Under the pieces are notes generated by a model, which saw nothing but the letters and a program-made list of their open reading frames with translations, ran no database searches and was not told where the DNA came from. The translations under genes were made by a program, and so were the position numbers. Source: Acidiferrobacteraceae bacterium (GTDB lineage: Bacteria > Pseudomonadota > Gammaproteobacteria > Arenicellales > UBA868). From it: a stretch of 64,000 nucleotides of DNA. The stretch covers positions 1-64,000 of the forward strand of contig PBOB01000045.1 in assembly GCA_002724185.1 (NCBI GenBank), read 5' to 3'. Shown here piece by piece: positions 1 to 11,276 of this stretch. Numbering within the stretch: position 1 is the first letter of the stretch; every line of letters starts with the position of its first letter.

Positions 1-160
1 CAGATCATTAAAAGAGTAAGTGGCAAGCATCCGAAGGTGTGGCCGAGTCAATTGCCACGAACATCATCCATATTACCTTGACAGGCGCCAGCGACCGCCT
101 CCTTTTTTGCTTGTGCGCGCTTAGAATGGCATCTATTATCAGCTAAGACTAGTGTAATGT

Positions 161-450
161 ACTTCATAGTAGTATATATTAACTAAATCAATCATGGCCC
201 CACCCCGAAAAACTCCTCCGCCCTGGTGGTTATTGGGCTACCTAACACAGTATCAGAGGCGCGCCCTCTTGGTCGAGTTGGAGAAAATTGGCATTGATAG
301 CGATCAACTCTACGCTGCCGCAAATTCTGCTGCTAAAAGTCTGTCTGTTTCGGATTATAGGCGCCTATCAAAAGCCTGGGCAGTCCGGCAGCTCAGGGTC
401 AGAAGCAGTAAAATGGGGGGTGTGGATACCTTATAGTACTACTATGTAGT
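161..450. repeat. Imperfect inverted repeat flanking a small ORF
   Basis: The arms lie at 161-174 and 437-450. The left arm reads ACTTCATAGTAGTA, and the right arm is its reverse complement with one mismatch (13 of 14 match). The right arm starts one base after the stop codon of the enclosed 80-codon ORF. The arrangement resembles the terminal repeats of a miniature element, but no target-site duplication was identified and the arms are AT-rich, so chance is possible. Confidence 0.3.
194..436 (+). CDS. Hypothetical 80-residue basic protein
   Basis: This open frame runs from an ATG and faces mnmE. The product is Pro- and Trp-rich at its start (KTPPPWWLLGY), then appears helical and basic, with no signal peptide or membrane segment. 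I do not recognise a family. There is no clear ribosome-binding site (the region before the ATG is an A/T run), but the residue composition is plausible for a real protein. The ORF sits exactly between the arms of an inverted repeat, so it could belong to a small mobile element. Existence as a gene is uncertain. Confidence 0.35.
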   Translation: MAPPRKTPPPWWLLGYLTQYQRRALLVELEKIGIDSDQLYAAANSAAKSLSVSDYRRLSKAWAVRQLRVRSSKMGGVDTL

Positions 451-497
451 CCTTTTGTATTGATGCGCCTGTGCTCTTCTGGCAGCGATTTTGCTCT

Positions 498-1880
498 CTA
501 CTTCCCAATGCAAAAAGTAGAAAATATCTGACCGAGTAATTCCTCGTTAGAAACCGTTCCCAAAATTTCTGCGAGGGCTTGTTGTGCAATCCTGACGTCT
601 TCGGCCACAAGCTCTATACCACGCCGATCTTTCGCGTTTGCTGCTGCGTGGGCGAGGTTTACTTTGGCGCTCTCGAGAGCGCGAAGATGTCTATGGCGGG
701 CCATGAATGGCTCTTCATTGCTCATTATGGAGTAGCCGAGCTGCTGCTTTATTGCTTCCAAAAGGCTGTTAAGCCCTAACTGCTTGGTAGCGCTTGTTGC
801 AACCGTCACCTCCCCAAAAAAATCGGGTATGACGCCATATGGACGATTTGTAATATCACACTTATTCAGGATTACGATGGTGCTTTTTCTGCTGGGAACA
901 CCCTTGAGCCACTCATGGTAATTCGTACCATCATTAGTGTCGTCTAGCACCAACAATACAAGGTCCGCACCCCGAATAGCATTGCCTGCGCGCCTCACGC
1001 CCTCGGTTTCAACCTCGTCGTTGCTTTGTCGCAACCCAGCTGTGTCTGTTAGTCGAAGCAAAAGACCGTCAATATCGATTTCTGACTCGATGACGTCGCG
1101 CGTCGTTCCAGGGCTATTATGAACTATCGAGCGTTCTTCTGCTAAAAGTGCGTTCATGAGGCTAGACTTACCGGCGTTCGCTGGACCGGCCAATACAACC
1201 TTGGCGCCGCCGCCCAGTAGCGCCCCCCTCTTAGCTCTGCACAATAGACTTTCTAGCGCCTCGGCGGCCTCGTCGAGCCCTGCTCGCAACTTATCGTCAT
1301 CTAGCACGCCTACGGGCTCGTCCGAAAAGTCAATTTCTGCCTCAATCTGCACTCTAAGTTCCCTTAAATTCTTCGAAAATGAGGTTATCTCCTTTGAAAA
1401 TGCGCCTTCTAGGGATTTCTTAGCAGCTCGGGCTGCAGCGTGTGTTCGGCTTCCAATTAGGTCTGCAACCGACTCAGCCTGGGCGAGGTCTAATTTTCCA
1501 TTCAAAAAAGCTCGTTCTGTAAACTCCCCTGGGCGTGCGAGACGGACTGTGCCTAGCTCAAGTATCCGGGTCATCAACATATCGAGAGCTGCGGGAGAGC
1601 CGTGCCCGTGTAGTTCAAGAACATCCTCCCCGGTGTATGAATGGGGGTTGTTGAAAAAGATCGCTAATCCTTGATCGATGGGCGATTTGTTTTGATCTAG
1701 AAATTCATAGACCCTGGCAGTGCGGGGTTCCGGCTCCTCCCCTAATACCCAATATGCAACGCGCTTAACTGCCGGGCCAGATACCCTTATTATCCCAATA
1801 CCCCCATGGCCGGGCGGAGTTGCTATCGCTGCAATACTCTCTTCGCAGCGGGTGCTGGCGCGCCCCGCCTGTGACCCCAA
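498..1880 (-). CDS. mnmE: tRNA uridine-5-carboxymethylaminomethyl GTPase MnmE
   Basis: MnmE works with MnmG in the cytoplasm to add the carboxymethylaminomethyl group to U34 of certain tRNAs. The product starts with the formate/folate-binding domain (IAAIATPPGHGGIGIIRVSG). It continues with the helical region, an embedded G domain (Walker A GPANAGKSS, switch PGTTRD, DTAG, NKCD) and ends in the invariant FCIGK. The start is a choice: the open frame extends back through yidC in another frame without an ATG. TTG at 1880 gives about 460 residues, matching the family (about 454), but the GGAGG upstream is very close; GTG at 1931 is the alternative. It follows yidC, as in many gammaproteobacteria. 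mnmG is not adjacent within the window. Confidence 0.95.
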   Translation of the reverse strand: MGSQAGRASTRCEESIAAIATPPGHGGIGIIRVSGPAVKRVAYWVLGEEPEPRTARVYEFLDQNKSPIDQGLAIFFNNPHSYTGEDVLELHGHGSPAALDMLMTRILELGTVRLARPGEFTERAFLNGKLDLAQAESVADLIGSRTHAAARAAKKSLEGAFSKEITSFSKNLRELRVQIEAEIDFSDEPVGVLDDDKLRAGLDEAAEALESLLCRAKRGALLGGGAKVVLAGPANAGKSSLMNALLAEERSIVHNSPGTTRDVIESEIDIDGLLLRLTDTAGLRQSNDEVETEGVRRAGNAIRGADLVLLVLDDTNDGTNYHEWLKGVPSRKSTIVILNKCDITNRPYGVIPDFFGEVTVATSATKQLGLNSLLEAIKQQLGYSIMSNEEPFMARHRHLRALESAKVNLAHAAANAKDRRGIELVAEDVRIAQQALAEILGTVSNEELLGQIFSTFCIGK

Positions 1881-1891
1881 AGCCTCCGCGC

Positions 1892-3619
1892 CTAGGTCTT
1901 CGCGGACTCGATCTTCCGGGTTATAAACCACTGTTGTGTGATAGACAGAACATTGTTCGCAAGCCAGTAGAGCACCAAACCGGCTGGAAACCAGAGAAAA
2001 AAGAAAGTAAAGACCACTGGCAAAGCCATCATAATCTTCTGCTGAATCGGGTCTGGAGGGGTTGGATTTAAAAACTGTTGGGCGAACATTGACGCCCCCA
2101 TAAGTATCGGCAAAACATAGTAGGGGTCTTGGATGGAAAGATCCTTGATCCATAAAGCGAACGGCGCCTGTCTTAGCTCCACACTCTCCAAGAGCACCCA
2201 GTAGAGCGCAATAAAGACGGGGATTTGAATTAGAATTGGTAAGCAGCCCCCCAGGGGGTTCACTTTTTCTTTTTTGTAGATAGCCATCATTTCTTGCTGA
2301 AATTTTTGCTTATCGTCGCTATATCTCTCCTTGAGGGTCTTCATCCTTGGGCCAAGCTTTTTCATCCTCGCCATCGACTTGTAGCTGGCCGCGGAAAGCG
2401 GATAAAACGCAAGCTTAACGAGGAGGGTCAGCAGCAAGATGGACACGCCCCAATTATGAAAAACTTTATTGATATAGGTCATTAACCAGAAAAGGGGTGA
2501 AGAAAGGGGCGTCAACCACCCGTAGTCGACTGTCAGTTCTAGCTTCTGCTCAGCCTTCACCATGCGCTTTTGCTCCTTGGGACCAACATAAAGCCTAGCT
2601 CCAACCGATCCAGTGCTTCCAGACTCAATCAAAGTGGGCTCTTGGCGCGTGAACCCTAGGTTGTACTGGTTATATTCGGGCCCGTTGGGGCTCTTAATTA
2701 CCTGCGAGTACAGCTCATAGTTCGAGCTATCCGATAACAAGATTGCACCTACAAAGTAGTGCTGTAGCATCGCTATCCACCCGCCGGAGGTTTTCTTCGC
2801 CAGGCGTCCATCCAACATATCACCAAACTTAATCTTGTCGTACTTATCTTCAGCCGTATATATTGCCCCTCCACTGTAGCTAGGCAAGCGGCCAAAAAAA
2901 CCCATCTTTCCCTCCGCTGGCGGCTCGGTTCGCTTAATTTGACCATAAAGAAAGCCAGCCCACTGTCTGCTACTCCCATTCTCTATTTCGAATGTAAGAT
3001 CAAAAAAGTAGCTATCTCTATAAAAAGTGTATAGCTTGCGATAAATAACTCCATCCGGCCCATTCCAAACTAGTGTTGCTGTTACATTGTCGCTCGATTC
3101 GATCCTAAGAGTTGGTGAAATTGAACTGAACAGCGTTTCTTGGTGATTAGGAAACCCAAGGGGTGTGGCGCCCAACAGGCCGCTCTGTATAATGAATTTC
3201 TCCTCGGGCGTGTCTTTCAATAATCGGAAGGGGTTATCTAGTTCCTCAAGGCTTACCGGATAAGTCAGAAGATCTAAAACACGCAGGTCGCCTCCTTTTG
3301 TATTAATAACGGCTCGCAACACGTCTGTTTCTACCACAACCTGCTCACCTTCTTGTGAGATTACTGCTCCATCCTCAAACACCTCTTTGTCGACTACTGA
3401 TTGGCTGGTAGTGGCGGTTTTTGGCAGCTTTGGTAGATCTTGGCTTGCATTATTGACGGTAGTGCTAGCTGCTTTATCTGTAGGACGAGGCGTTTCGCTA
3501 GCATTGTTTTCCGAATAGATGGTGGGGTTATTCTCCGTGTCGTATTGGATCCAAGATTGCCAAAGAAGCATTAGGACCATAGCCAGACCAGCAAATAAAA
3601 ACACGCGCTGGAAATCCAT
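1892..3619 (-). CDS. yidC: Membrane protein insertase YidC
   Basis: YidC inserts and folds inner-membrane proteins, alone or with SecYEG. The ATG at 3619 begins [11 protein letters not shown], giving 575 residues with an N-terminal membrane anchor. A large periplasmic beta-sandwich domain follows (about residues 60-340), then the conserved five-helix core. That core includes SILLLTLLVKLAFYPLS, the cytoplasmic coiled-coil hairpin rich in Lys/Met, and the GCLPILIQIPVFIALY segment. The start codon overlaps the yidD stop by one base (TAATG), which implies translational coupling. Length and order are typical of gammaproteobacteria. Confidence 0.97.
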   Translation of the reverse strand: MDFQRVFLFAGLAMVLMLLWQSWIQYDTENNPTIYSENNASETPRPTDKAASTTVNNASQDLPKLPKTATTSQSVVDKEVFEDGAVISQEGEQVVVETDVLRAVINTKGGDLRVLDLLTYPVSLEELDNPFRLLKDTPEEKFIIQSGLLGATPLGFPNHQETLFSSISPTLRIESSDNVTATLVWNGPDGVIYRKLYTFYRDSYFFDLTFEIENGSSRQWAGFLYGQIKRTEPPAEGKMGFFGRLPSYSGGAIYTAEDKYDKIKFGDMLDGRLAKKTSGGWIAMLQHYFVGAILLSDSSNYELYSQVIKSPNGPEYNQYNLGFTRQEPTLIESGSTGSVGARLYVGPKEQKRMVKAEQKLELTVDYGWLTPLSSPLFWLMTYINKVFHNWGVSILLLTLLVKLAFYPLSAASYKSMARMKKLGPRMKTLKERYSDDKQKFQQEMMAIYKKEKVNPLGGCLPILIQIPVFIALYWVLLESVELRQAPFALWIKDLSIQDPYYVLPILMGASMFAQQFLNPTPPDPIQQKIMMALPVVFTFFFLWFPAGLVLYWLANNVLSITQQWFITRKIESAKT

Positions 3620-3858
3620 TACGTTTTCTCGCCTTCGGCTGGCTCGGAATTTGGCACCATATCCACTCCGCCGGGGTGCCAAGGGTGGCAACGCCCTACG
3701 CGCCTCACCCCAAGAAAAAGCCCTCTGGCAACCCCATGCTTTTCTACTGCTTCGATAGCGTAGGTAGAGCAGCTTGGCCAAAACCGGCAGCTTGCTGGCA
3801 GCATCGGGCTTATACAAAACCTGTAACCCTTGATTAGCTTTATCACTGCTTGGCGCAT
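3619..3858 (-). CDS. yidD: Membrane protein insertion efficiency factor YidD
   Basis: This is a small (79-residue) inner-membrane-associated protein that helps YidC-dependent insertion. It shows the family pattern: [12 protein letters not shown] near the N-terminus, then [19 protein letters not shown] and [10 protein letters not shown] with the conserved Cys and His-Pro residues. It overlaps rnpA at its start (by 16 bases) and yidC at its end (by one base), forming the compact rpmH-rnpA-yidD-yidC-mnmE unit. Confidence 0.96.
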   Translation of the reverse strand: MRQAVIKLIKGYRFCISPMLPASCRFWPSCSTYAIEAVEKHGVARGLFLGVRRVGRCHPWHPGGVDMVPNSEPAEGEKT

Positions 3859-4217
3859 GTCTCGTCTTTGCTTAAGTTGTGCCAGTGCTGTTCCAGACTG
3901 CTGCGCAGCTGGTGTTGGTTTGCGTTTTTTGCAGGCCGCTTTGCAATCGCCACAACATCTAGTTCTGTAAGGTGAGGTCTGTGTAGCCGAAATGATTCCC
4001 TTACTACCCGCTTAATTCTGTTCCTATCAACAGCTTTAGCAGAGACACGCCGGGACACGGTAACACCTAGCCTACTATCTGTTTGTTGAGTTCTTTTAAA
4101 ACACACAACAAAGAACCGGTCACTAAGGGACCGCTTGCTGCTTGTGACGACCCCATATTCTGCCGAGCGCCGGATGCGCAGAGCTTTCGGAAGCCGAAAT
4201 GACTGTTCGGCGGCCAT
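3843..4217 (-). CDS. rnpA: Ribonuclease P protein component
   Basis: RnpA binds the RNase P RNA and helps it remove tRNA 5' leaders. The product has the central cleft pattern [39 protein letters not shown] (the RNR motif region) and [12 protein letters not shown] at 4217 gives 124 residues, close to the usual 115-125; GTG at 4229 is an alternative with an equally weak ribosome-binding site. It lies 31 bases downstream of rpmH and overlaps yidD. Confidence 0.95.
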   Translation of the reverse strand: MAAEQSFRLPKALRIRRSAEYGVVTSSKRSLSDRFFVVCFKRTQQTDSRLGVTVSRRVSAKAVDRNRIKRVVRESFRLHRPHLTELDVVAIAKRPAKNANQHQLRSSLEQHWHNLSKDETCAKQ

Positions 4218-4248
4218 CAGACCGGACACGAAATAAGCCCAGCCTAAA

Positions 4249-4383
4249 TTATGCGCTAAGACGGGCCCGGCCTCGGGCTCGTCGCGCGTTGATAACGCTG
4301 CGTCCACCCCGGGTGCGCATCCGCGCTCGAAAGCCGTGCGTTCGCTTGCGTTTAACCTCGCTGGGCTGAAAAGTTCGTTTCAT
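4249..4383 (-). CDS. rpmH: 50S ribosomal protein L34
   Basis: The reverse strand from the ATG at 4383 encodes 44 residues starting [18 protein letters not shown] and continuing [21 protein letters not shown]. This is the L34 signature, with the conserved KRTxQPS start and the Arg-rich tail. Length matches the family. It is the first gene of the minus-strand arm diverging from dnaA, and the intervening region carries DnaA boxes. Confidence 0.98.
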   Translation of the reverse strand: MKRTFQPSEVKRKRTHGFRARMRTRGGRSVINARRARGRARLSA

Positions 4384-4592
4384 TACTGATAGTTTCGTGC
4401 GCTGGTTGCAAAAAGGGGACGCTGACTGTACGTTCTATTGGGCGATTTTGTCAAGAAAATCGGCGGCTTTGTGGCTTTTGTGGATAACTTTTTTTATTTT
4501 TTTTCTGTGGATAATTATTGCGATTGGCCTTATACTAGGGCCATTATTGGTGTGGCGCTTTTTATTCTATTGATTTTGGGGGGGTTGCTTTG
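4384..4592. promoter_or_regulatory. rpmH-dnaA divergent region with two DnaA boxes
   Basis: Two perfect DnaA boxes (TGTGGATAA, the reverse complement of TTATCCACA) lie at 4480-4488 and 4506-4514, 26 bases apart in the same orientation and separated by a T-rich tract. They sit just upstream of dnaA, where they could serve dnaA autoregulation and, as in pseudomonads, part of origin function. The run of G at 4577-4584 probably serves as the dnaA ribosome-binding site. No convincing -35/-10 pair was identified. Confidence 0.75.
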
Positions 4593-5912
4593 GTGCCGAC
4601 TGCTTCGCTGTGGGGGTTATGTCTTAGAAGGCTGGAGAATGAGCTTCCTCCTCGACAGTTCAACACTTGGATAAGGCCGCTTCAGGCCACCACCAACAAG
4701 GATCACCTAACCCTCTTTGCACCAAACAGATTTGTTAGAGACCGGATCGAAAAAGATTACCTTAAAACGATTAATCGCCTTGCTGGTTCCCTCTCGCCAA
4801 ACAGCGTGGTCGTCTCTGTTGACATTGGCGGGGCGAGCCCTCCAGCATCAACAAAAGAGAAGGCTGGCGCTAGTGACCCCCTTTCCCGTTTTGAGGGTAG
4901 GCTAAATCCTGCTTTTACCTTTGACTCACACGTTGAAGGGAAATCAAATCAGCTGGCTAGGGCCGCTGCCAAGCAGGTCGGAGAAAATCCAGGCCAGGCC
5001 TACAACCCTTTATTTTTGTATGGTGGGGTTGGCCTTGGCAAAACCCACTTGATGCAAGCTGCGGGCAACTTGATACGCGCACAGCAGCGTGAAGCAGCCG
5101 TGGTTTATGTGCACTCCGAGCGATTCGTGGCCGACATGGTTAAGGCGCTGCAACACAATGCGATAAACGACTTTAAGCGGTACTATCGGTCCCTAGACGC
5201 ACTCCTCATCGACGATATACAGTTCTTTGCTGGGAAAAGCCACTCACAAGAAGAGTTCTTTCACACCTTTAACGCTCTTCTAGATGGCCAAAGGCAGGTT
5301 GTTATTACGAGCGACCGGTTCCCAAGGGAAATAACGGGCGTTCAGGAAAGGCTAATTTCTCGGTTTGGCAGCGGCCTTACTGTTCCCATCGACCCCCCCG
5401 AACTTGAAACCCGTGTGGCTATCCTTAATAACAAAGCCGAGCAAAAAGGGGTGCTGTTGCCGGAGGAGGTGGCGTTTTTTGTCGCTCGTCAAATTCGCTC
5501 TAATGTTAGAGAGCTTGAGGGGGCCTTGCATCGGGTTGTTGCTAGCTCAGGATTCACCGGCCGGCCTATTGACCTCGCTTTAACTCGCGAGGCGCTGCGT
5601 GATTTGCTTGTTTTTCAAGAGCGGCAAATTACCATCCAAAACATTCAAAAGCTTGTGGCTGAGTACTACAAGATTAGGGTTTCCGACCTTCATTCTCGCC
5701 AAAGAACACGTCGGATTGTTAGGCCCAGGCAAATTGCGATGGCTTTAGCTAAAGAGATGACGACCATGAGCCTTCCGGAAATAGGTGATGCTTTTGGCGG
5801 CCGGGACCACACCACAGTTATCCATGCGCAGCGTAAGGTGGAGGAGCTAATTCAGCATGATAGTAAAATCAAGGAAGACTATGTAAATTTACAGCGTCTT
5901 TTGGGTGGATGA
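4593..5912 (+). CDS. dnaA: Chromosomal replication initiator DnaA
   Basis: DnaA is an AAA+ ATPase that binds DnaA boxes and opens oriC. The product shows domain I ([26 protein letters not shown]), a short linker, and the AAA+ core with Walker [10 protein letters not shown] and Walker [10 protein letters not shown]. The C-terminal domain IV carries the signature [14 protein letters not shown]. No ATG is available: GTG at 4593 (or TTG at 4590) follows a G-rich ribosome-binding site and matches the conserved N-terminus. About 439 residues, slightly shorter than E. coli DnaA (467) because domain II is short. Confidence 0.97.
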   Translation: MPTASLWGLCLRRLENELPPRQFNTWIRPLQATTNKDHLTLFAPNRFVRDRIEKDYLKTINRLAGSLSPNSVVVSVDIGGASPPASTKEKAGASDPLSRFEGRLNPAFTFDSHVEGKSNQLARAAAKQVGENPGQAYNPLFLYGGVGLGKTHLMQAAGNLIRAQQREAAVVYVHSERFVADMVKALQHNAINDFKRYYRSLDALLIDDIQFFAGKSHSQEEFFHTFNALLDGQRQVVITSDRFPREITGVQERLISRFGSGLTVPIDPPELETRVAILNNKAEQKGVLLPEEVAFFVARQIRSNVRELEGALHRVVASSGFTGRPIDLALTREALRDLLVFQERQITIQNIQKLVAEYYKIRVSDLHSRQRTRRIVRPRQIAMALAKEMTTMSLPEIGDAFGGRDHTTVIHAQRKVEELIQHDSKIKEDYVNLQRLLGG

Positions 5913-6097
5913 TTTGTGGATAAAATGCCACTATTAGAATTTATAATGAGCCTTAGCGGGTTGCTAATGCTTTGCGAGTCGCAAGCCAACAGTTTATACA
6001 CAGGCTGCGTGTGAGCTAAAACCATGATATTTATGCAAAAAAATGCTTGTATTTAATTATCCACCACCCTAATTAACACTATATTTCCTTAAATAAA
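5913..6097. other. oriC: Probable oriC (dnaA-dnaN intergenic)
   Basis: This gap contains a perfect DnaA box TGTGGATAA at 5915-5923, a perfect box TTATACACA (TTATNCACA) at 5994-6002, and a near-match TTATCCACC at 6057-6065. An AT-rich stretch at about 6024-6060 could be the unwinding element. Together with the neighbouring genes this is the best origin candidate, although the two boxes upstream of dnaA mean the origin could be bipartite. Cumulative GC skew of the genome would decide. Confidence 0.6.
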
Positions 6098-7201
6098 ATG
6101 AAATTTGAACTACAACGTGATGAAGCGCTTCCACTCCTAACTCTAGTGACAAGCGTTGTCGAACGAAGACAAACACTACCAATTTTGTCAAACGTGCGTC
6201 TCGAGTTAAACGGCGGACAACTCGTAATGACAGGCACTGATCTCGAGGTTGAAGTAGAGATGGGTGTGGCAGCCAAAGGTGACTCAAGCGGCGCCACGAC
6301 CGTGAGCGCCAGAAAATTTCTTGATATCTGTAGGGCGTTGCCAGAAGGCGCAACATTAAAGATTGATCAAAGCGAAGACCGACTAAAAATTCGATCTGGA
6401 AGAAGCAGGTTTAGCCTGCAAACCTTGCCCGCCGAGGATTTTCCCCGGCTTGATGAGGGCAGTCATTGGGAGGAGAGGATCAAAATCAGTCAAGGGTCCC
6501 TAAAGGCGCTACTAGAAAAAACTTCCTTTTCAATGGCGCAGCAAGATGTGCGGTATTTCCTTAACGGGGTGCTTCTGGAAATAGATCAGTCAACCCTTGT
6601 AGCTGTTGCGACCGACGGCCACAGGCTTGCCCGCAGCGCCACCAACTTAACATCGGGCGTAGAGGACACCAAGCAAGCGATAGTGCCAAGGAAGGCGGTC
6701 CAGGAGCTCACAAGGTTCCTCGAAGACGCCGACACTAGCGTAACAATGGAAATGAACCCAAACCAGCTTCGCTTTAACCGACCGGGCGCGACACTCATAA
6801 CAAAAGTTATAGATGGCAAATTTCCGGACTACCGCACCGTCATGGGCCAAAATCTAACCCAACGGCTGTTGGCCAACAGAACCGACCTCTACGAGGTCTT
6901 AGCCAGGACAGCGGTACTAACAAATGAAAAATATCGGGGCGTCAGATTAGAGCTAGATAAAGGGTCAGCCAGGGTTGTCGCCCACAACCCTGATCAAGAG
7001 GAGGCGTCCGATGAGGTAGCAGTGGATTATGATGGCGACAGTGTCCAGATAGGCTTCAACGTTTCCTACCTCATGGATGCGCTTAGAGCTCTAACAGAAG
7101 AAAGGGTCGAGGTGCTCCTGGCAGACGGCAACAGCGGTTGCCTGTTGCAAACACCGGAAGACGAGAGCACCCAATACCTAATCATGCCTATGAGGTTATA
7201 G
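6098..7201 (+). CDS. dnaN: DNA polymerase III beta sliding clamp
   Basis: The beta clamp is a ring-shaped dimer that tethers polymerase III and other repair factors to DNA. The product starts MKFELQRDEALPLLTLVTSVVERRQTLPILSNV, the canonical N-terminus, and ends QYLIMPMRL, the conserved C-terminus that forms the protein-binding pocket. At 367 residues it is normal length (E. coli 366). In most gammaproteobacteria it would be followed by recF; here parS sites and gyrB follow instead. Confidence 0.98.
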   Translation: MKFELQRDEALPLLTLVTSVVERRQTLPILSNVRLELNGGQLVMTGTDLEVEVEMGVAAKGDSSGATTVSARKFLDICRALPEGATLKIDQSEDRLKIRSGRSRFSLQTLPAEDFPRLDEGSHWEERIKISQGSLKALLEKTSFSMAQQDVRYFLNGVLLEIDQSTLVAVATDGHRLARSATNLTSGVEDTKQAIVPRKAVQELTRFLEDADTSVTMEMNPNQLRFNRPGATLITKVIDGKFPDYRTVMGQNLTQRLLANRTDLYEVLARTAVLTNEKYRGVRLELDKGSARVVAHNPDQEEASDEVAVDYDGDSVQIGFNVSYLMDALRALTEERVEVLLADGNSGCLLQTPEDESTQYLIMPMRL

Positions 7202-7222
7202 CGGTTGCAGAAAGTGGGCAAA

Positions 7223-7238
7223 GGTTTCACGTGAAACA
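7223..7238. promoter_or_regulatory. parS site (one mismatch)
   Basis: The 16 bases match the ParB-binding palindrome TGTTTCACGTGAAACA except for the first base (G for T); the inner 14-base palindrome is intact. It lies 22 bases after the dnaN stop and 29 bases upstream of a perfect copy. ParB spreads from such sites to load SMC and segregate the origin. Confidence 0.85.
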
Positions 7239-7247
7239 TCCCCATAA

Positions 7248-9737
<2,490 letters not shown>

Positions 9738-9760
9738 TATTTATATTTAATTTGAATAAC

Positions 9761-10147
9761 TTAATGCAAGGTTCTTGGGGCAGACAACACAAATTGAGGT
9801 ATGGTTGCATTAAATTCATGCCCATCCTCTGCAACCATTTGATAGGTTCCATGCATCGTGCCAACAGGGGTTTCAATCACTGCCCCACTCTGATAACGAA
9901 AACCTTCGCCGGGTTTTAGCACGGGTTGCTCACCCACTACACCCTCACCTCGGACTTCTTCTACCTGGCTATCGGAGTCTGTAATGATCCAGTGCCGAGA
10001 AAGCAGCTGCGCAGAAACAGAACCACGGTTAACCAGGGTGATAGTGTAAGCAAACACAAATCGGTCTTCCTCAGGCTCGGAATGCTCAGCAACGTATGTC
10101 GTTTCGACGGATACATCAATGTTGTACTGATCGGTTACCTCAGTCAC
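9761..10147 (-). CDS. apaG: ApaG domain protein
   Basis: ApaG is a small single-domain beta-sandwich protein (fibronectin-III-like fold) long linked to CorD-type divalent cation phenotypes; its biochemical role is not settled. The product shows the family pattern [46 protein letters not shown] and [11 protein letters not shown]. At 128 residues it is normal length (E. coli 125). Translation starts at GTG (10147) behind a strong GGAGGAG. It is separated from its usual rsmA/apaH partners (rsmA is at about 25.4 kb). It is convergent with gyrB. Confidence 0.95.
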   Translation of the reverse strand: MTEVTDQYNIDVSVETTYVAEHSEPEEDRFVFAYTITLVNRGSVSAQLLSRHWIITDSDSQVEEVRGEGVVGEQPVLKPGEGFRYQSGAVIETPVGTMHGTYQMVAEDGHEFNATIPQFVLSAPRTLH

Positions 10148-10263
10148 TGGTTCGGCTCCTCCAAGGCGCTTTTCGGGTCGTCAATATTTAGGGTTACAGC
10201 GAGCTTGTTATCAAGAACCTGATTAGACCACGTTGGGGCTTTAAGTAGCAACCAGTGAAACAC
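10144..10263 (-). CDS. Possible 39-residue leader ORF between mlaA and apaG
   Basis: A GTG-initiated frame of 40 codons fills the gap between mlaA and apaG, and its TGA stop overlaps the apaG GTG (GTGA). The predicted product starts [12 protein letters not shown] and ends [12 protein letters not shown]; no family is recognised. The tight stop-start overlap suggests translational coupling, and the apaG ribosome-binding site lies inside it. There is no ATG and no obvious ribosome-binding site of its own, so it may simply be an accidental open frame. Confidence 0.2.
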   Translation of the reverse strand: MFHWLLLKAPTWSNQVLDNKLAVTLNIDDPKSALEEPNQ

Positions 10264-10281
10264 CAGCTGCGAAAGCCCTCA

Positions 10282-11097
10282 CTAGTTACCAAAAAGCAAG
10301 CTCTTAGTTAAATCGTCAAGCTCTTCATTGGGCGGGCTACCATCTTGCACATCCAGTTGGCGTTTTTGAAAATAGGTTTCCCGCACGAACACATACGGGT
10401 CAAGTTGTATTTCCAGGAAAGGGTCAGCGGCCAATAATTGTGCTCTCAGGTCGACCGCATGTAGCGTTCGAAAACCGGCATGAAGCAAGCCGTACCGACC
10501 CTCGCCCAAATACGGCTCATCGCCAATAAGTAAAAGTGGGTCAGATAACATTAGGGCTGGAAGCTTCCCAACAGCATCGCGCAAATTGCTGGGACCAAAA
10601 ATAGGTAGAACGAGATATGGTCCATCAGGGATACCCCACCGGGCTAATGTTTGGCCATAATCTTCTTTATGGTGTGCCAGGCCCAAGGAGGAGGCAATGT
10701 CAAACAAACCAAAAACGCCAAGAGTGGTGTTTATGGAAAAGCGAGCCGAATCGTTTACTGCTTGTTTGCCCTTGCCTTGCAGGACATCGTTTAAAACTGT
10801 CGTTGGTTCAGCTAGATTTCTGAAAAAGTTGCTTATCGCAGTTCGCAGTGGTTGGGGCAGGTGGACTAAATATATTTGAGCCGTTGGTTTGAAAAGGATT
10901 TTATCTACCTGATTGTTGAATCCATGAATGGCCCTGTTTGTCTTTTCGAGGGGGTCGACGTTAACATTTTGTTCAATGCTAGCAGCATGTTTTCCTCCAC
11001 AACCAACCAAGGCCAGGCAGATACAAACCGCTACACCCCCCGCAAGAAAGCGGAGATTAGCAGGGATAGTTTTAATGGCGCCTATTTGATAAGACAT
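10282..11097 (-). CDS. mlaA: Outer-membrane lipoprotein MlaA (VacJ)
   Basis: MlaA sits in the outer membrane next to a porin and removes misplaced phospholipids from the outer leaflet, passing them to the MlaC/MlaFEDB retrograde path. The N-terminus ends in a lipobox (LVGC, Cys33). The mature part has the family signature DPLEKTNRAIHGFN, FRNLAEPTTVLNDVLQGK, RFSINTTLGVFGLFDIAS and the EDYGQTLARWGIPDGPYLVLPIFGPS block. Length 271 is normal. The other mla genes are not in the window. Confidence 0.95.
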   Translation of the reverse strand: MSYQIGAIKTIPANLRFLAGGVAVCICLALVGCGGKHAASIEQNVNVDPLEKTNRAIHGFNNQVDKILFKPTAQIYLVHLPQPLRTAISNFFRNLAEPTTVLNDVLQGKGKQAVNDSARFSINTTLGVFGLFDIASSLGLAHHKEDYGQTLARWGIPDGPYLVLPIFGPSNLRDAVGKLPALMLSDPLLLIGDEPYLGEGRYGLLHAGFRTLHAVDLRAQLLAADPFLEIQLDPYVFVRETYFQKRQLDVQDGSPPNEELDDLTKSLLFGN

Positions 11098-11276
11098 GTT
11101 ATTTAGTTGGTGCCAAGTCCAAACCTCAAAGAAGCTTCAGTTACGCACTGAGCAAGAATATAGTCAATTTAATCAATAACTTATAATAGCATTCTTTTGC
11201 TAGCCGCACACGCTCGGCCCCCGCAAGCGTGGGATTAAGGCTGCCTAGAGGGTCGAAGACTGTTGACGGCGTAGTT

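Noticed and set aside
498-2153. Extended mnmE frame of 551 residues
   Set aside because: The first 90 or so residues lie inside yidC in another frame and are not conserved; the family starts near 1880.
1892-3817. Extended yidC frame of 641 residues
   Set aside because: The extra N-terminal part overlaps yidD in another frame; ATG at 3619 with the MDFQRVFLF start is right.
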